A stretch of DNA of 64,000 bases from Tumebacillus amylolyticus (GCF_016722965.1 NZ_JAEQNB010000010.1:37382-101381); one strand, 5' to 3'; shown: positions 26,244-34,764, numbered from the stretch's first letter. Notes: a model not told the origin generated them from the letters alone. Numbers and translations are program-made.

Positions 26244-26262
26244 CGGGGCTCTTTTTTTTGCT
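26226..26262. terminator. Terminator between MFS gene and convergent small gene
   Basis: AAAGAGCTCCC and CGGGGCTCTTT pair, with A-run and T-run on the two sides. Confidence 0.88.
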
Positions 26263-26266
26263 ATCC

Positions 26267-26542
26267 TCATGCCAGATTGGCGTATAAGATCAGGAGCAAG
26301 CCGGACAGGGCGAGACTTCCGCTGACGGGATCGTAGAGGTTCTTCCCCGCTCGCATTCGCACCGAGCGAACCATGCAACAGACGACCCACAACAAGCCGG
26401 TCAGGAAAAAATACGGTCCCGCTTCCAGCGTTCCGCCGCGTCCCCCGTCGAACAGGAACGTGCGATAACCGATCACGGTCAAGGCAAGCCACAGCAGCGT
26501 ATAGAGCCCCAAATACAAACTGTACACCCAGGAAATGCGCAC
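26267..26542 (-). CDS. Small membrane protein of unknown function
   Basis: A 91-residue protein with three predicted helices: YSLYLGLYTLLWLALTVIGY, PYFFLTGLLWVVCCMV and SLALSGLLLILYANL. GGAGGAGGGG on the minus strand sits 9 bases before GTG at 26542; a GTG at 26551 would overlap the site. No family recognised. It is convergent with the MFS gene and shares its terminator. Confidence 0.65.
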   Translation of the reverse strand: MRISWVYSLYLGLYTLLWLALTVIGYRTFLFDGGRGGTLEAGPYFFLTGLLWVVCCMVRSVRMRAGKNLYDPVSGSLALSGLLLILYANLA

Positions 26543-26708
26543 GAAGATCACCCCTCCTCCGATGGGCAGAAAGCCCTCCTATATGTGTATTCGGTCATCG
26601 TCCAAATTGTGAGAAAAAAATTCTCGCAAACTAGCAAAGCGGAGGAATACTTTTGCTAGGAGTGGTCATACTCTATACCAAAGACCAAAAATTTGGAGGG
26701 ATTCAACC

Positions 26709-26921
26709 ATGACTCACGAACAAGTGCTGAAAACGTTCTACGCTCGTCTCAAAAACGTCTCGACCGATTCCGTCGTCCGTATCGTCGACCTCGCCCGCGA
26801 GCACCATATGAGCTACCGTCACTTGAGAAGTCTGCTGAAGTCATCGGGATTGAATCTGCTCTGGATCAACGGCAAAGCGTTCGTCTATCGCGGGGAAGCG
26901 TTGTCGGTTCTGGCTTCTTGA
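26709..26921 (+). CDS. Hypothetical 70-residue protein with possible helix-turn-helix
   Basis: Not assigned to a family. GGAGGG lies 7 bases before the ATG. The protein is basic and helical. The segment RIVDLAREHHMSYRHLRSLLKSSGLN has the spacing of a helix-turn-helix, followed by a short beta part (LLWINGKAFVYRGEAL) that could be a wing. It could therefore be a small DNA-binding protein, but this is inference from pattern only. Upstream (26632-26658) lie CTAGCAAA and TTTGCTAG as an 8-base inverted repeat, a possible operator. Confidence 0.6.
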   Translation: MTHEQVLKTFYARLKNVSTDSVVRIVDLAREHHMSYRHLRSLLKSSGLNLLWINGKAFVYRGEALSVLAS

Positions 26922-26937
26922 TGGCCGGACCGGATAT

Positions 26938-26977
26938 AAAAAAAGAAGCATTCGCTTGGGAGCGGATGCTTCTTTTC
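26938..26977. terminator. Bidirectional terminator
   Basis: AAAAGAAGCATTCGCT and AGCGGATGCTTCTTTT form a long stem between convergent genes. Confidence 0.92.
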
Positions 26978-26980
26978 GTA

Positions 26981-27493
26981 TTACGTCAGCGGCAAGGCCA
27001 TCAAGATATCGTCGAAGTACAGGTCGCAAATGCGCAGGGCGCGTTTTTCGGTGCCGTACGTTTGGAATCCTAGCTTGGTGTAGAGGTTGAGAGCGGGCGT
27101 GTTTTTTTGGGTGACGGCGAGGTTGATCTGTTCAACGCCGTCGAGTTGCTCCTTGGTTTGCTCCACCGCCGATTTGATCAGAGCTTGTGCCAAGCCTTGA
27201 CCACGGCTCTCGGTGGCGACGTACATCGCCATGAGACTTGCTTTGTGGCGGATCTTGCGACGCGTCTCGCGGACGATCGTCACGACGCCGAGGAGGTTGT
27301 TGTTGTCGTCAAACGCCCCGAGGGTGAACGAGACGGACGGATTCGAGAAGCGCTCGGCGTACGTTTCAATCGGATTGGGGCGGTCGAGCGCTTCGTCGTA
27401 GGAGTCGGAAAAAGCTTCCGGATGTTCTTGGAGTCCACGCAATCGCAACTCCCAATAGGCTTCGGCGTCTGCTGGTACGAGGGTACGAATCAT
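26981..27493 (-). CDS. GNAT-family N-acetyltransferase
   Basis: Predicted acetyltransferase of 170 residues. The acetyl-CoA motif is MAMYVATESRGQGLAQALIKSAVEQ (about residues 90-114), with the R-G-Q-G-L-A loop. The C-terminal NTPALNLYTKLGFQTYGTEKRAL is typical of the family. AAGGAAG lies upstream of the ATG. The acceptor is unknown; closest in style to ribosomal-protein or small-molecule GNATs. Confidence 0.87.
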   Translation of the reverse strand: MIRTLVPADAEAYWELRLRGLQEHPEAFSDSYDEALDRPNPIETYAERFSNPSVSFTLGAFDDNNNLLGVVTIVRETRRKIRHKASLMAMYVATESRGQGLAQALIKSAVEQTKEQLDGVEQINLAVTQKNTPALNLYTKLGFQTYGTEKRALRICDLYFDDILMALPLT

Positions 27494-27605
27494 GGTAAGG
27501 TCACTTCCTTCAAAAGATTAGGTATTTTCACCATTCGCCATTACACATCCATTCACCTTTTGTGTTACGATTTTGTTAACTAAACAGAAGCGGGGGAGTC
27601 GTAGT

Positions 27606-28580
27606 ATGTTGACGTTTTGCGCGATTGATCCGGAGCGGGATCGTGCGTTGATCGTCCCGAATCGACGGGATTCGTTCGTCGCGAGTTTTGGAACGGACGA
27701 GAGTTATGGGCGAGATGAAGATTATCTGTCGTGGCTTGCGATGCGTCGCGAACAGTTTCCGCTCGGACAAGTGCTGGCGTTTGAAGGCCGCGAGTGTGTC
27801 GGGCAGCTGGAGTTGACGCTTCGAGAGGGCGGGCAGATGGGCTACGTGAATCTGTACTACTTGCGTCCCGAGTATCGGGGGCGTGGATATGGAAAGCGAC
27901 TGCACGAGTATGTGGAGCAGTTTTTCCGGCCGTTTCAGGTGCAGAAATTGGAGCTGCGGGTGGCGCAGACGAACGCGCGGGCCATTCGATTTTATGAAAA
28001 AATGGGATTTGAAGTGCTGTACGAGGAAGAGTTGCGCGAACACAAAGTCTATCGGATGCGCAAGGATTTGCGGGAGAAAGTCGAGATTGTGGAGTACGAC
28101 CCGGCGTGGGCGGCGCTGTACGAATTGGAGCGCGATGCGTTGGTGAACGCGCTGGGGGAGGACATCGCCGCGATTGAACACATCGGGAGCACGGCCGTTC
28201 CGGGGCTTGGGGCCAAGCCGATCCTCGACATCCAGATCGGATTGCGGGAGATGGTGCCGGCCATTGTGTTCGAGGAGCGTCTGCAACGAATGGGCTATCG
28301 ACATCATCCAACGGCCGACGACCCGACACGCCGGCACTTTTTCGTCAAAGGCATGCCGCGAACCCATCATCTGCACATCGTGCCGGCAGACAGTTGGGAT
28401 TGGGAACGACATGTGCTGTTCCGTGATCTTCTTCGCGAGCAGCCGGAGACGAGGACGGAGTATGAAGAGTTGAAGCAACACCTCGCGATGCGGTTCGGGC
28501 AAGATCGGGGCGCGTATACGGAGGGCAAGACGGCATTCATTGAAGGAATCATAGAAAAAGCGAAGCAAGGGCGGGCGTAG
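27606..28580 (+). CDS. Fusion of GNAT acetyltransferase and GrpB (UPF0157) domains
   Basis: A 324-residue two-domain protein. Residues 1-160 are a GNAT acetyltransferase with NLYYLRPEYRGRGYGKRLHEYVEQF and the ending NARAIRFYEKMGFE. Residues 165-324 are a GrpB domain, a nucleotidyltransferase-like fold, with IVEYDPAWAALYELERDAL, IEHIGSTAVPGLGAKPILDIQIG and RRHFFVKGMPRTHHLHIV. GGGGGAG precedes the ATG at 27606. The GHIGS-like signature reads EHIGSTAVPG, as in GrpB proteins. Combining both in one chain suggests action on a shared substrate, not identified. The gene ends 6 bases from a convergent gene. Confidence 0.88.
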   Translation: MLTFCAIDPERDRALIVPNRRDSFVASFGTDESYGRDEDYLSWLAMRREQFPLGQVLAFEGRECVGQLELTLREGGQMGYVNLYYLRPEYRGRGYGKRLHEYVEQFFRPFQVQKLELRVAQTNARAIRFYEKMGFEVLYEEELREHKVYRMRKDLREKVEIVEYDPAWAALYELERDALVNALGEDIAAIEHIGSTAVPGLGAKPILDIQIGLREMVPAIVFEERLQRMGYRHHPTADDPTRRHFFVKGMPRTHHLHIVPADSWDWERHVLFRDLLREQPETRTEYEELKQHLAMRFGQDRGAYTEGKTAFIEGIIEKAKQGRA

Positions 28581-28586
28581 AAATTT

Positions 28587-28859
28587 CTACTGCCAGCCCG
28601 CGCTTCGCTTGTGGGCGAGGATGCTCATGTAGGAGAGCATCGTGACTTTGTGGTCGCCGGTGACGACACGGATTTGGTTGAACGGGACTTGCGGGTAATG
28701 GCGTTGGATGTAGGCATAGATGTTGCGGTCGTCGAACGGGTCTTCGAAACGGCCCAAGTCTTCGGCGAATTCCACGTCGAGATGGCGGGCGAGGTAGACG
28801 GTGAGGATCGCCCCGTTCTCGGTCTCTTGCAGAAAGTCGTGCACGATTTGAAGTGGCAC
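28587..28859 (-). CDS. Hypothetical 90-residue protein
   Basis: No family recognised. The start is GTG at 28859 with GGAGGTGAAG on the minus strand 5-7 bases away, so translation is well supported. The protein is soluble and neutral: LQIVHDFLQETENGAILTVYL, DLGRFEDPFDDRNIYAYIQRHYP and VRVVTGDHKVTML-like strands suggest a mixed alpha/beta fold. It is divergent from the DUF309 gene, with about 60 bases between them. Confidence 0.65.
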   Translation of the reverse strand: MPLQIVHDFLQETENGAILTVYLARHLDVEFAEDLGRFEDPFDDRNIYAYIQRHYPQVPFNQIRVVTGDHKVTMLSYMSILAHKRSAGWQ

Positions 28860-28920
28860 AGCTTCACCTCCAGAGTTAGTATGGACGTGAAGAAGCCGTT
28901 CTATAGGGAGGTACAGAGTG

Positions 28921-29304
28921 GTGAGAGAGCAAGTGAGGGAGTTTGTCCGGCTGTTTAACGGGGAGCGCGACTTTTATGAGTGTCACGAGCTGTTCGAATT
29001 GGCGTGGAAAGCGGAGTCGCAGGAGCCGCTGAAGTCGTTTTACAAAGCGATGGTGCAGGTGGCGACTGCGCAGTTCAAGCTGAATCAGGGCTATATGCGC
29101 GGCTTTCGGAAGTTGTACGGGTATGGCTTCGGGGTGTTGGAAGCATTGCCGGATGTCTACGAAGGGCTGGATGTGGCACGCTTGCGACAGGAGTGGACGG
29201 CGCAACTGCATCGGTTGCCCGAGGCGGACACCATCGAGCCGGGGACGTTTCGCGAATATGGGTTGGATTACCTGACTCTCGACGTGCAGGAATCGGGGAA
29301 GTAA
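28921..29304 (+). CDS. DUF309 domain protein
   Basis: A 127-residue helical protein with the DUF309 signature ERDFYECHELFELAWKAE and FYKAMVQVATAQFKLNQG, conserved in Bacillales and cyanobacteria but without known function. Two GTG codons (28918, 28921) could start it; AGGGAGGT at 28905-28912 fits 28921 better. It is followed by mrfB 57 bases later without a terminator. Confidence 0.83.
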   Translation: MREQVREFVRLFNGERDFYECHELFELAWKAESQEPLKSFYKAMVQVATAQFKLNQGYMRGFRKLYGYGFGVLEALPDVYEGLDVARLRQEWTAQLHRLPEADTIEPGTFREYGLDYLTLDVQESGK

Positions 29305-29361
29305 CCGCGAATACATGTTCGTATCAAATTCTGATGACGGAGAGCAAGGAGGCCGCCGCCC

Positions 29362-30738
29362 ATGCGCAGTCTGCGGGATCGACTCAAATCGTACAAGAAA
29401 GACATCGCCCCGGGGGCGGTGGCGACAGATGCACAACTAGACGGAGAGCACGGCGAGCGAGGTCTCGATGCGGAGTTGATCGAGACTTTTTTGACGGAAG
29501 TGGAGGCAGAGGTTGCCGGATTGCCGGAGTCCGCGCTTGAAGTCGCGATCCCGGGCGTCGTGGAGCAGACGCCGTTTGGCCCGTGTTACTACCGCGATGT
29601 GCGGTTCGATGTGCTGACGTTGCACGGACATTATCCGCTCGCCCGCACGAGGCAGTTGCCTCTGTCGGTGCTCCAGAAAGTCTGCAAGGTCAAGAGCGCA
29701 GATGTCCTTACGTGGGAGGACGTCTGCTTTTTTGACACGGAGACGACAGGGTTGGGGTCGGGCGCGGGGAATTTTATTTTTTTGTTTGGGTTAGGGTTTT
29801 ATGAGGAAGACGAGTTTGTGGTGCGGCAGTATTTTTTGCGGGAGTATGCGGAGGAGCGGGCGTTGCTGTGGTCGCTAGGCGTTTTGCTCGGCAGGTTTCA
29901 GGCGATGGTCTCGTTCAACGGGAAGGGCTTCGACTGGAAACTGCTGGAGACCCGCTGCACGCTGGCTCGCATGGAGTTGCTCCCGACGACGCATCTCGAC
30001 CTCTTGCCCCCGGCGAGACGCTTATGGAAAAAAGTGCTCGCCAACTGCCGGCTGATCACCTTGGAACAGGAAGTGCTGGGGTTTGCGCGCGTGGATGATA
30101 CGCCGGGCGCGATGGCGCCGGAGTTGTACTTTGCCTATCAGACCGACTTGGATGCACGGCGGATGACGGGGATTTTTACCCATAACGTCCACGATATCTT
30201 GACGTTGGTGACGTTGTCGTATCACATGGGGTTGATGATTGAAGAACCTCTGCACGCCGCCACGCATCCGGAGGAGTTGTTCGGGTTGTCGCGCTGGTAT
30301 GAGGAGTGGTCGCAAGGAGAGATATCCGAAGCCTGTCTAGTGCGGGTGACGGAGATGGAGGAGAGCGACGACTACGTGCGCGAAGCGCTCTGGAAACTCT
30401 CGCTGCACCACAAACGTCTCCAACGCCATGACAAAGCCGCTCTGCTCTGGCATGAACTGCTCACGGGCCCCGCTCTCTGGCAGACGGCGCCCCGTGTGGA
30501 ACTTGCGAAGTATTACGAACACAAAGTCCGCGATTACCAACAAGCCCTCACGCTGACGGAAGAGACCCTCGAACTGGTGCAGAACCGCAAGCTCGTCTTG
30601 CGCTCGCTGACGGTCGAGCATGAACTGCAAGAGTTGACTCACAGAAGAGACCGCTTGATGAGGAAGTTGACACGCGAATCGAGTACAAGACAAGGGGAGG
30701 TGCCGGAGCATGAAACTCCTTTTACTCTGGGACATTGA
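29362..30738 (+). CDS. mrfB: DNA repair exonuclease MrfB (YprB family)
   Basis: Metal-dependent exonuclease with a DnaQ/RNase H-like domain, partner of the MrfA helicase in mitomycin C repair. AAGGAGG lies 9 bases before the ATG. The 458-residue protein has exonuclease motif I FDTETTGLGSGAGNFIFLFG (acidic pair D and E), motif II AMVSFNGKGFDWKLLETRC (Asp), and HNVHDILTLVTL as the late His/Asp motif (YprB type). The C-terminal 130 residues look like TPR helices (ALWKLSLHHKRLQRHDKAALLWHELL). It overlaps the HAD gene by 29 bases. Confidence 0.93.
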   Translation: MRSLRDRLKSYKKDIAPGAVATDAQLDGEHGERGLDAELIETFLTEVEAEVAGLPESALEVAIPGVVEQTPFGPCYYRDVRFDVLTLHGHYPLARTRQLPLSVLQKVCKVKSADVLTWEDVCFFDTETTGLGSGAGNFIFLFGLGFYEEDEFVVRQYFLREYAEERALLWSLGVLLGRFQAMVSFNGKGFDWKLLETRCTLARMELLPTTHLDLLPPARRLWKKVLANCRLITLEQEVLGFARVDDTPGAMAPELYFAYQTDLDARRMTGIFTHNVHDILTLVTLSYHMGLMIEEPLHAATHPEELFGLSRWYEEWSQGEISEACLVRVTEMEESDDYVREALWKLSLHHKRLQRHDKAALLWHELLTGPALWQTAPRVELAKYYEHKVRDYQQALTLTEETLELVQNRKLVLRSLTVEHELQELTHRRDRLMRKLTRESSTRQGEVPEHETPFTLGH

Positions 30739-31399
30739 CGGTACGCTGATCCACTGCCGGGGCTGTGGCAAGCGGGCGATGGAGCAGGCGTTTCAGCAGA
30801 TCTATGGCGTGGAGGACGCATTTCGCGGCATCGGCATGGCAGGCGGACTCGACCTGCACTTTCTCGAAGCCGCTTTTTCCAAGCACGGTCTGGAAGTCGC
30901 AGGGCCAGCCAAACTGCCCGACTTCTTCAAGCTCTACTACTCCGAACTCGAACGGGAAGCTGACACCGAGGACAACATCTTGCTCCAAGGCGTCGTCTCG
31001 ATTTTGGAGCGCACCGAAAGGGAACCGACTTGGTACAACGCGTTGGGTACAGGAAATCTCGAACAGGGAGCTCGGATCAAACTCGACGTCCACGATCTCA
31101 ATCGGTTCTTCCCCGTCGGCGGGTTTTGCGTGGAGGCTGTCGATCGTGCCGTCATGCTCCAACAGGGCGTCGAAAACGCCTCCGCGCACTATGGGACGCC
31201 GTTTGCTCCCGAGCATGTCATCGTCATCGGCGATACGGATCGAGACATCGCGGCCGCCCGGGCCATCGGAGCCCGTGTGGTTGCCGTGGCGACGGGAGGC
31301 TGTACATACGAGTCCTTGGAAGCGCTCCAACCGGACCTCCTGCTGCGCGACTTGGCGCAACCCCAACTGCTTTATGACTTTCTCCGCCAAATCGTGTAA
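30710..31399 (+). CDS. HAD-superfamily hydrolase
   Basis: Predicted phosphatase of 229 residues. Motif I is LLWDIDGTL (nucleophile Asp and general acid Asp), motif II is in NALGTGN, and motif IV is VIGDTDRDIAAARAIGA. The cap is helical (C1 type), as in phosphoglycolate-phosphatase-like members. GGGGAGGTG precedes the ATG, which lies inside mrfB. Substrate unknown. It is followed closely by ahcY. Confidence 0.88.
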   Translation: MKLLLLWDIDGTLIHCRGCGKRAMEQAFQQIYGVEDAFRGIGMAGGLDLHFLEAAFSKHGLEVAGPAKLPDFFKLYYSELEREADTEDNILLQGVVSILERTEREPTWYNALGTGNLEQGARIKLDVHDLNRFFPVGGFCVEAVDRAVMLQQGVENASAHYGTPFAPEHVIVIGDTDRDIAAARAIGARVVAVATGGCTYESLEALQPDLLLRDLAQPQLLYDFLRQIV

Positions 31400-31433
31400 A
31401 ATGAGATAGAAAAATAAACCAAGAGGTGATCCC

Positions 31434-32702
31434 GTGTCCACTGCTATTGAAAATTCGATGATTACGGACCTGAAGCTTGCCCCGCAAGGCCAGCTGAAAA
31501 TTGACTGGGTTGCACAACATATGCCGCTTTTGAACACGCTCAAGGAAGAGTTTCAACGCGAACTTCCTTTCAAAGGGAAAAAAGTCGTCATCTGCCTCCA
31601 CCTCGAAGCGAAAACCGCCTACCTCGCACTCGTTGTCAAAGCGGGCGGCGCGGATGTGTGCGTCTGCGCATCGAACGTGCTCTCGACGCAAGATGATGTC
31701 GTGGCGGCGCTCGTCGACAACGGGATTACCGCCTACGCGAAGTACGGCGCTTCCACCGAAGAGTACCACCTGCACATCAACAAAGCTCTCGATTACAATC
31801 CGGACGTCATCATCGACGACGGCGGCGACCTCGTGTCCACCTTGCACAGCGACCCGGCTCGTGCCCAACAGCTGAAGACCATCCAAGGCGGTTGCGAAGA
31901 AACCACCACCGGCATCCTGCGCCTCAAAGCTCTCGCAAACGAAGGCGCACTGAAATTCCCGATGGTTGCCGTCAACGACGCGTTCTGCAAATATCTGTTC
32001 GACAACCGCTACGGCACCGGCCAATCCGTATGGGACGGCATCATGCGCACCACCAACCTCGTCGTCGCAGGGAAAACGGCTGTCATCGTCGGCTACGGCT
32101 GGTGCGGCAAGGGTTGCGCGATGCGTGCCAAGGGCCTTGGCGCACGCGTCATCGTTACGGAAATTGACCCGATCAAAGCGGTGGAAGCGATCATGGACGG
32201 CCATGAAGTGATGCCGATCGTGGAAGCGGCGAAACACGGCGATTTCTTTGTCACCGTAACGGGGAACAAGGACTGCATCACCCGTGAAGCGTTTGAAGTC
32301 ATGAAGGACGGCGCGATTCTGTGCAACGCCGGCCACTTCGACGTGGAAATTTCCAAGCCGGACCTCAATGAACTGGCTGTGAAGCAACGCGAAGTCCGCC
32401 GCAACATCCAAGAATACACGTTCGCAGACAACCGTCGTGTGTTCCTGCTCGCAGAAGGCCGCCTCGTCAACCTCGCGGCGGGCGACGGCCATCCGGCTGA
32501 AGTGATGGACATGACGTTCGCGCTGCAAGCACTCGGCCTGCGTTGGATTGCGGAAAACGGCCGCAACCTCAAAGCGGACGTCTACTCCGTACCGGCCGAA
32601 ATGGACCGCTACGTGGCAGACCTGCGTCTGAAGACATGGAATGTCAACATCGACAAGCTTTCCGAAGAGCAAGAGCGTTACCTGAACTCGTGGGCTGAAT
32701 AA
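31434..32702 (+). CDS. ahcY: S-adenosylhomocysteine hydrolase
   Basis: NAD-dependent enzyme that splits S-adenosylhomocysteine into adenosine and homocysteine. It has 422 residues, the shorter form known from archaea and thermophiles. The GTG start follows AGAGGTGAT. Key residues are present: IDDGGDL (catalytic Asp), CEETTTG (Glu), NDAFCKYLFDN (Lys and Asp), the NAD motif VIVGYGWCGKGCA and NAGHFDVEI. The C-terminal end is short and lacks the classic K-P-x-x-Y-R-Y tail. Many Firmicutes use Pfs/LuxS instead, so the presence of AhcY is notable. Some short homologues prefer S-inosylhomocysteine, which cannot be excluded. Confidence 0.94.
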   Translation: MSTAIENSMITDLKLAPQGQLKIDWVAQHMPLLNTLKEEFQRELPFKGKKVVICLHLEAKTAYLALVVKAGGADVCVCASNVLSTQDDVVAALVDNGITAYAKYGASTEEYHLHINKALDYNPDVIIDDGGDLVSTLHSDPARAQQLKTIQGGCEETTTGILRLKALANEGALKFPMVAVNDAFCKYLFDNRYGTGQSVWDGIMRTTNLVVAGKTAVIVGYGWCGKGCAMRAKGLGARVIVTEIDPIKAVEAIMDGHEVMPIVEAAKHGDFFVTVTGNKDCITREAFEVMKDGAILCNAGHFDVEISKPDLNELAVKQREVRRNIQEYTFADNRRVFLLAEGRLVNLAAGDGHPAEVMDMTFALQALGLRWIAENGRNLKADVYSVPAEMDRYVADLRLKTWNVNIDKLSEEQERYLNSWAE

Positions 32703-32740
32703 ACTGTTGGCAGGACAATGGGAGAGGAGATCGTACCAGC

Positions 32741-33469
32741 ATGAGACCGATCATCGGGGTATCCGGTAAATTAGTGAACCACCCCAATCCGGGGAGCCCT
32801 ATCGGCTGTTTCTTGGCAGCAGGGTACACCAACGGGTTGGCGGAAGCGGGCGGCATTCCGTTCATCATTCCGTATCTGGAGAAGGAAGAGGACGTACGCG
32901 ACCTCGCACACCGTCTGGACGGTCTGCTCCTGTCGGGCGGCGTTGACATCACGCCGACGTCGTTTGGCGAGCAACCGGTGCCGGGTCTGGGTGAGATCTG
33001 CCCGGAGCGGGACTGGATCGAAGCGATACTGTTCGACGAAATGCAGAAGCAAGGCAAGCCGGTATTCGGGATTTGCCGCGGCATGCAAGTGATCAACGTC
33101 TACCTCGGGGGCACGTTGTACCAAGACTTGGACTCGCAAAAAGACGGCGAGTTGGTGCAACACGACCAACGCGCTCCGCATTGGTATGCGGCGCACCACG
33201 TGACCCTCACGCCGGACACGACGTTGCATCGTCTCTTCGAAGGTCGCGATCGCATCGGCGTCAACACGTTTCATCACCAAGCGGTGCGCGATCTGGCACC
33301 GGGACTGGTGGCGACGGCTGTTGCGGACGACGGTGTCATCGAAGCGTACGAACGCAAGGAAGGCCCGTACTTGCTTGCCGTGCAATGGCACCCGGAACTG
33401 ATGTGGCACAAGGACCGCTCGTTCCTCGCTCTCTTCCGCTCCTTCGTGGAAGCCTGCCAACAACGATAA
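32741..33469 (+). CDS. Class I glutamine amidotransferase-like hydrolase (peptidase C26, PuuD-like)
   Basis: A 242-residue member of the gamma-glutamyl-gamma-aminobutyrate hydrolase family. The nucleophile elbow is GICRGMQ (Cys112) and the histidine/glutamate pair is in VQWHPEL. LDGLLLSGGVDITP is the conserved early motif. Likely removes gamma-glutamyl groups from an amine. GGGAGAGGAG precedes the ATG. It follows ahcY by 38 bases and is followed by a strong terminator, so they may be cotranscribed. Exact substrate unknown. Confidence 0.9.
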   Translation: MRPIIGVSGKLVNHPNPGSPIGCFLAAGYTNGLAEAGGIPFIIPYLEKEEDVRDLAHRLDGLLLSGGVDITPTSFGEQPVPGLGEICPERDWIEAILFDEMQKQGKPVFGICRGMQVINVYLGGTLYQDLDSQKDGELVQHDQRAPHWYAAHHVTLTPDTTLHRLFEGRDRIGVNTFHHQAVRDLAPGLVATAVADDGVIEAYERKEGPYLLAVQWHPELMWHKDRSFLALFRSFVEACQQR

Positions 33470-33479
33470 GTTGTACGAG

Positions 33480-33523
33480 AAAAAAAGGGACTGTCGGCTG
33501 CCGCTGACAGTCCCTTTTTTTGT
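33480..33523 (+). terminator. Terminator after the C26 hydrolase
   Basis: AAGGGACTGTC and GACAGTCCCTT form the stem, then a run of T residues. Confidence 0.92.
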
Positions 33524-33557
33524 TACAATAGAAAGAAAAATGTGGGAGGTTCACTCC

Positions 33558-34751
33558 ATGACCGTGACCCTGCGTGACCAAATCGCCAGCCGTATTCGCG
33601 ACCTGCATCCTCAATTGGTGGAGCGCCGCCGAGACTTTCATCAGCATCCGGAACTTGGGTTCCAAGAGTTTCGCACCTCGAAGATCGTCGCCGACTGGCT
33701 GACGGAGCTGGGGCTTGAAGTTCGTACCGGCGTTGCCAAAACGGGAGTCGTCGCCCGCCTGCGCGGGGGCAAGCCCGGCAAGACGATTGCGCTGCGTGCC
33801 GACATGGACGCGCTGCCGATCCAAGACGTGAAGACCTGCGACTACAAATCCACCGTGCCGGGGACGATGCACGCCTGCGGGCACGATGCCCACACCACGA
33901 TGGTGCTCGGGGCGGCGACCGTCCTCAGCGAACTTCGCGACCAATTAGAAGGCGACGTCGTGTTCTTGTTCCAACCGGCCGAGGAAGGCCCCGGCGGTGC
34001 AGAACCGATGATCGCCGAGGGGGCGCTCGACGGTGTCGATTTCATCCTCGGGCAACACATGGCTCCGGTCTATCCGGCGGGGTATATGGCCGTTGCAGAA
34101 CGCGAGGCGATGGCGGCGGCCGATGAATTCACCCTGCGCATCTTGGGCACGGGCGGACACGGTGCCTATCCGCATATGACCGTCGATGCGCTCCAAATCT
34201 CGGCGCAAGTGATTACCGCTCTGCAAGCGGTCGTCTCCCGCCAAGTCGATCCCTTGCAATCGGCAGTATTGACCATTGGCACGATCAACGGCGGCTATCG
34301 GTACAACGTCATCGCCGACGTTATCGAAATGACAGGCACGGTGCGGACGTTCGACGGGCTGTTGCGCGAAGAGATTCCCAAGCGCATGGAGCAGATCATC
34401 GACGGCATCACCAAAGCATACGGGGCCAGCTACGAACTGGATTATCAATTCCATTACCCGGCGGTGCTTAACCACAAATCTGCCGTTGACCTGATGCGCT
34501 CCGTCGCCACCGACGTGCTCGGGCGTGAGCGAGTCTTGGAGGCGCCCCCCTCCATGGGCGGTGAAGACTTCGCCTATTTCTTGCAAAAAGTGCCCGGTTG
34601 CTTCTACTGGCTCGGATGCAAACATCCGGACCCCGTTCACGTTGGATACAACATCCATCATCCGGGGTTTGACATTGAGGAAGAGTCGCTGTTTTATGGA
34701 GTTCAATTGATGGTAGAGGGAACATTAGCTTATTTAAAACACAACAAATAA
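33558..34751 (+). CDS. M20-family amidohydrolase (N-acyl amino acid hydrolase)
   Basis: Zinc- or manganese-dependent amidohydrolase of the M20D family (hippurate hydrolase/AmaA type). The ATG at 33558 has GGGAGG 8 bases upstream; the longer frame from 33471 runs through the terminator. Of 397 residues, the metal ligands are visible in RADMDALPI, HACGHDAHTTM and QPAEEGPGGAEPMI (catalytic Glu pair). HMTVDALQISA and GGEDFAYFLQKVPG are also typical. Substrates are likely N-acylated amino acids or peptide conjugates. Confidence 0.92.
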   Translation: MTVTLRDQIASRIRDLHPQLVERRRDFHQHPELGFQEFRTSKIVADWLTELGLEVRTGVAKTGVVARLRGGKPGKTIALRADMDALPIQDVKTCDYKSTVPGTMHACGHDAHTTMVLGAATVLSELRDQLEGDVVFLFQPAEEGPGGAEPMIAEGALDGVDFILGQHMAPVYPAGYMAVAEREAMAAADEFTLRILGTGGHGAYPHMTVDALQISAQVITALQAVVSRQVDPLQSAVLTIGTINGGYRYNVIADVIEMTGTVRTFDGLLREEIPKRMEQIIDGITKAYGASYELDYQFHYPAVLNHKSAVDLMRSVATDVLGRERVLEAPPSMGGEDFAYFLQKVPGCFYWLGCKHPDPVHVGYNIHHPGFDIEEESLFYGVQLMVEGTLAYLKHNK

Positions 34752-34764
34752 CGAAAAGATAAAA

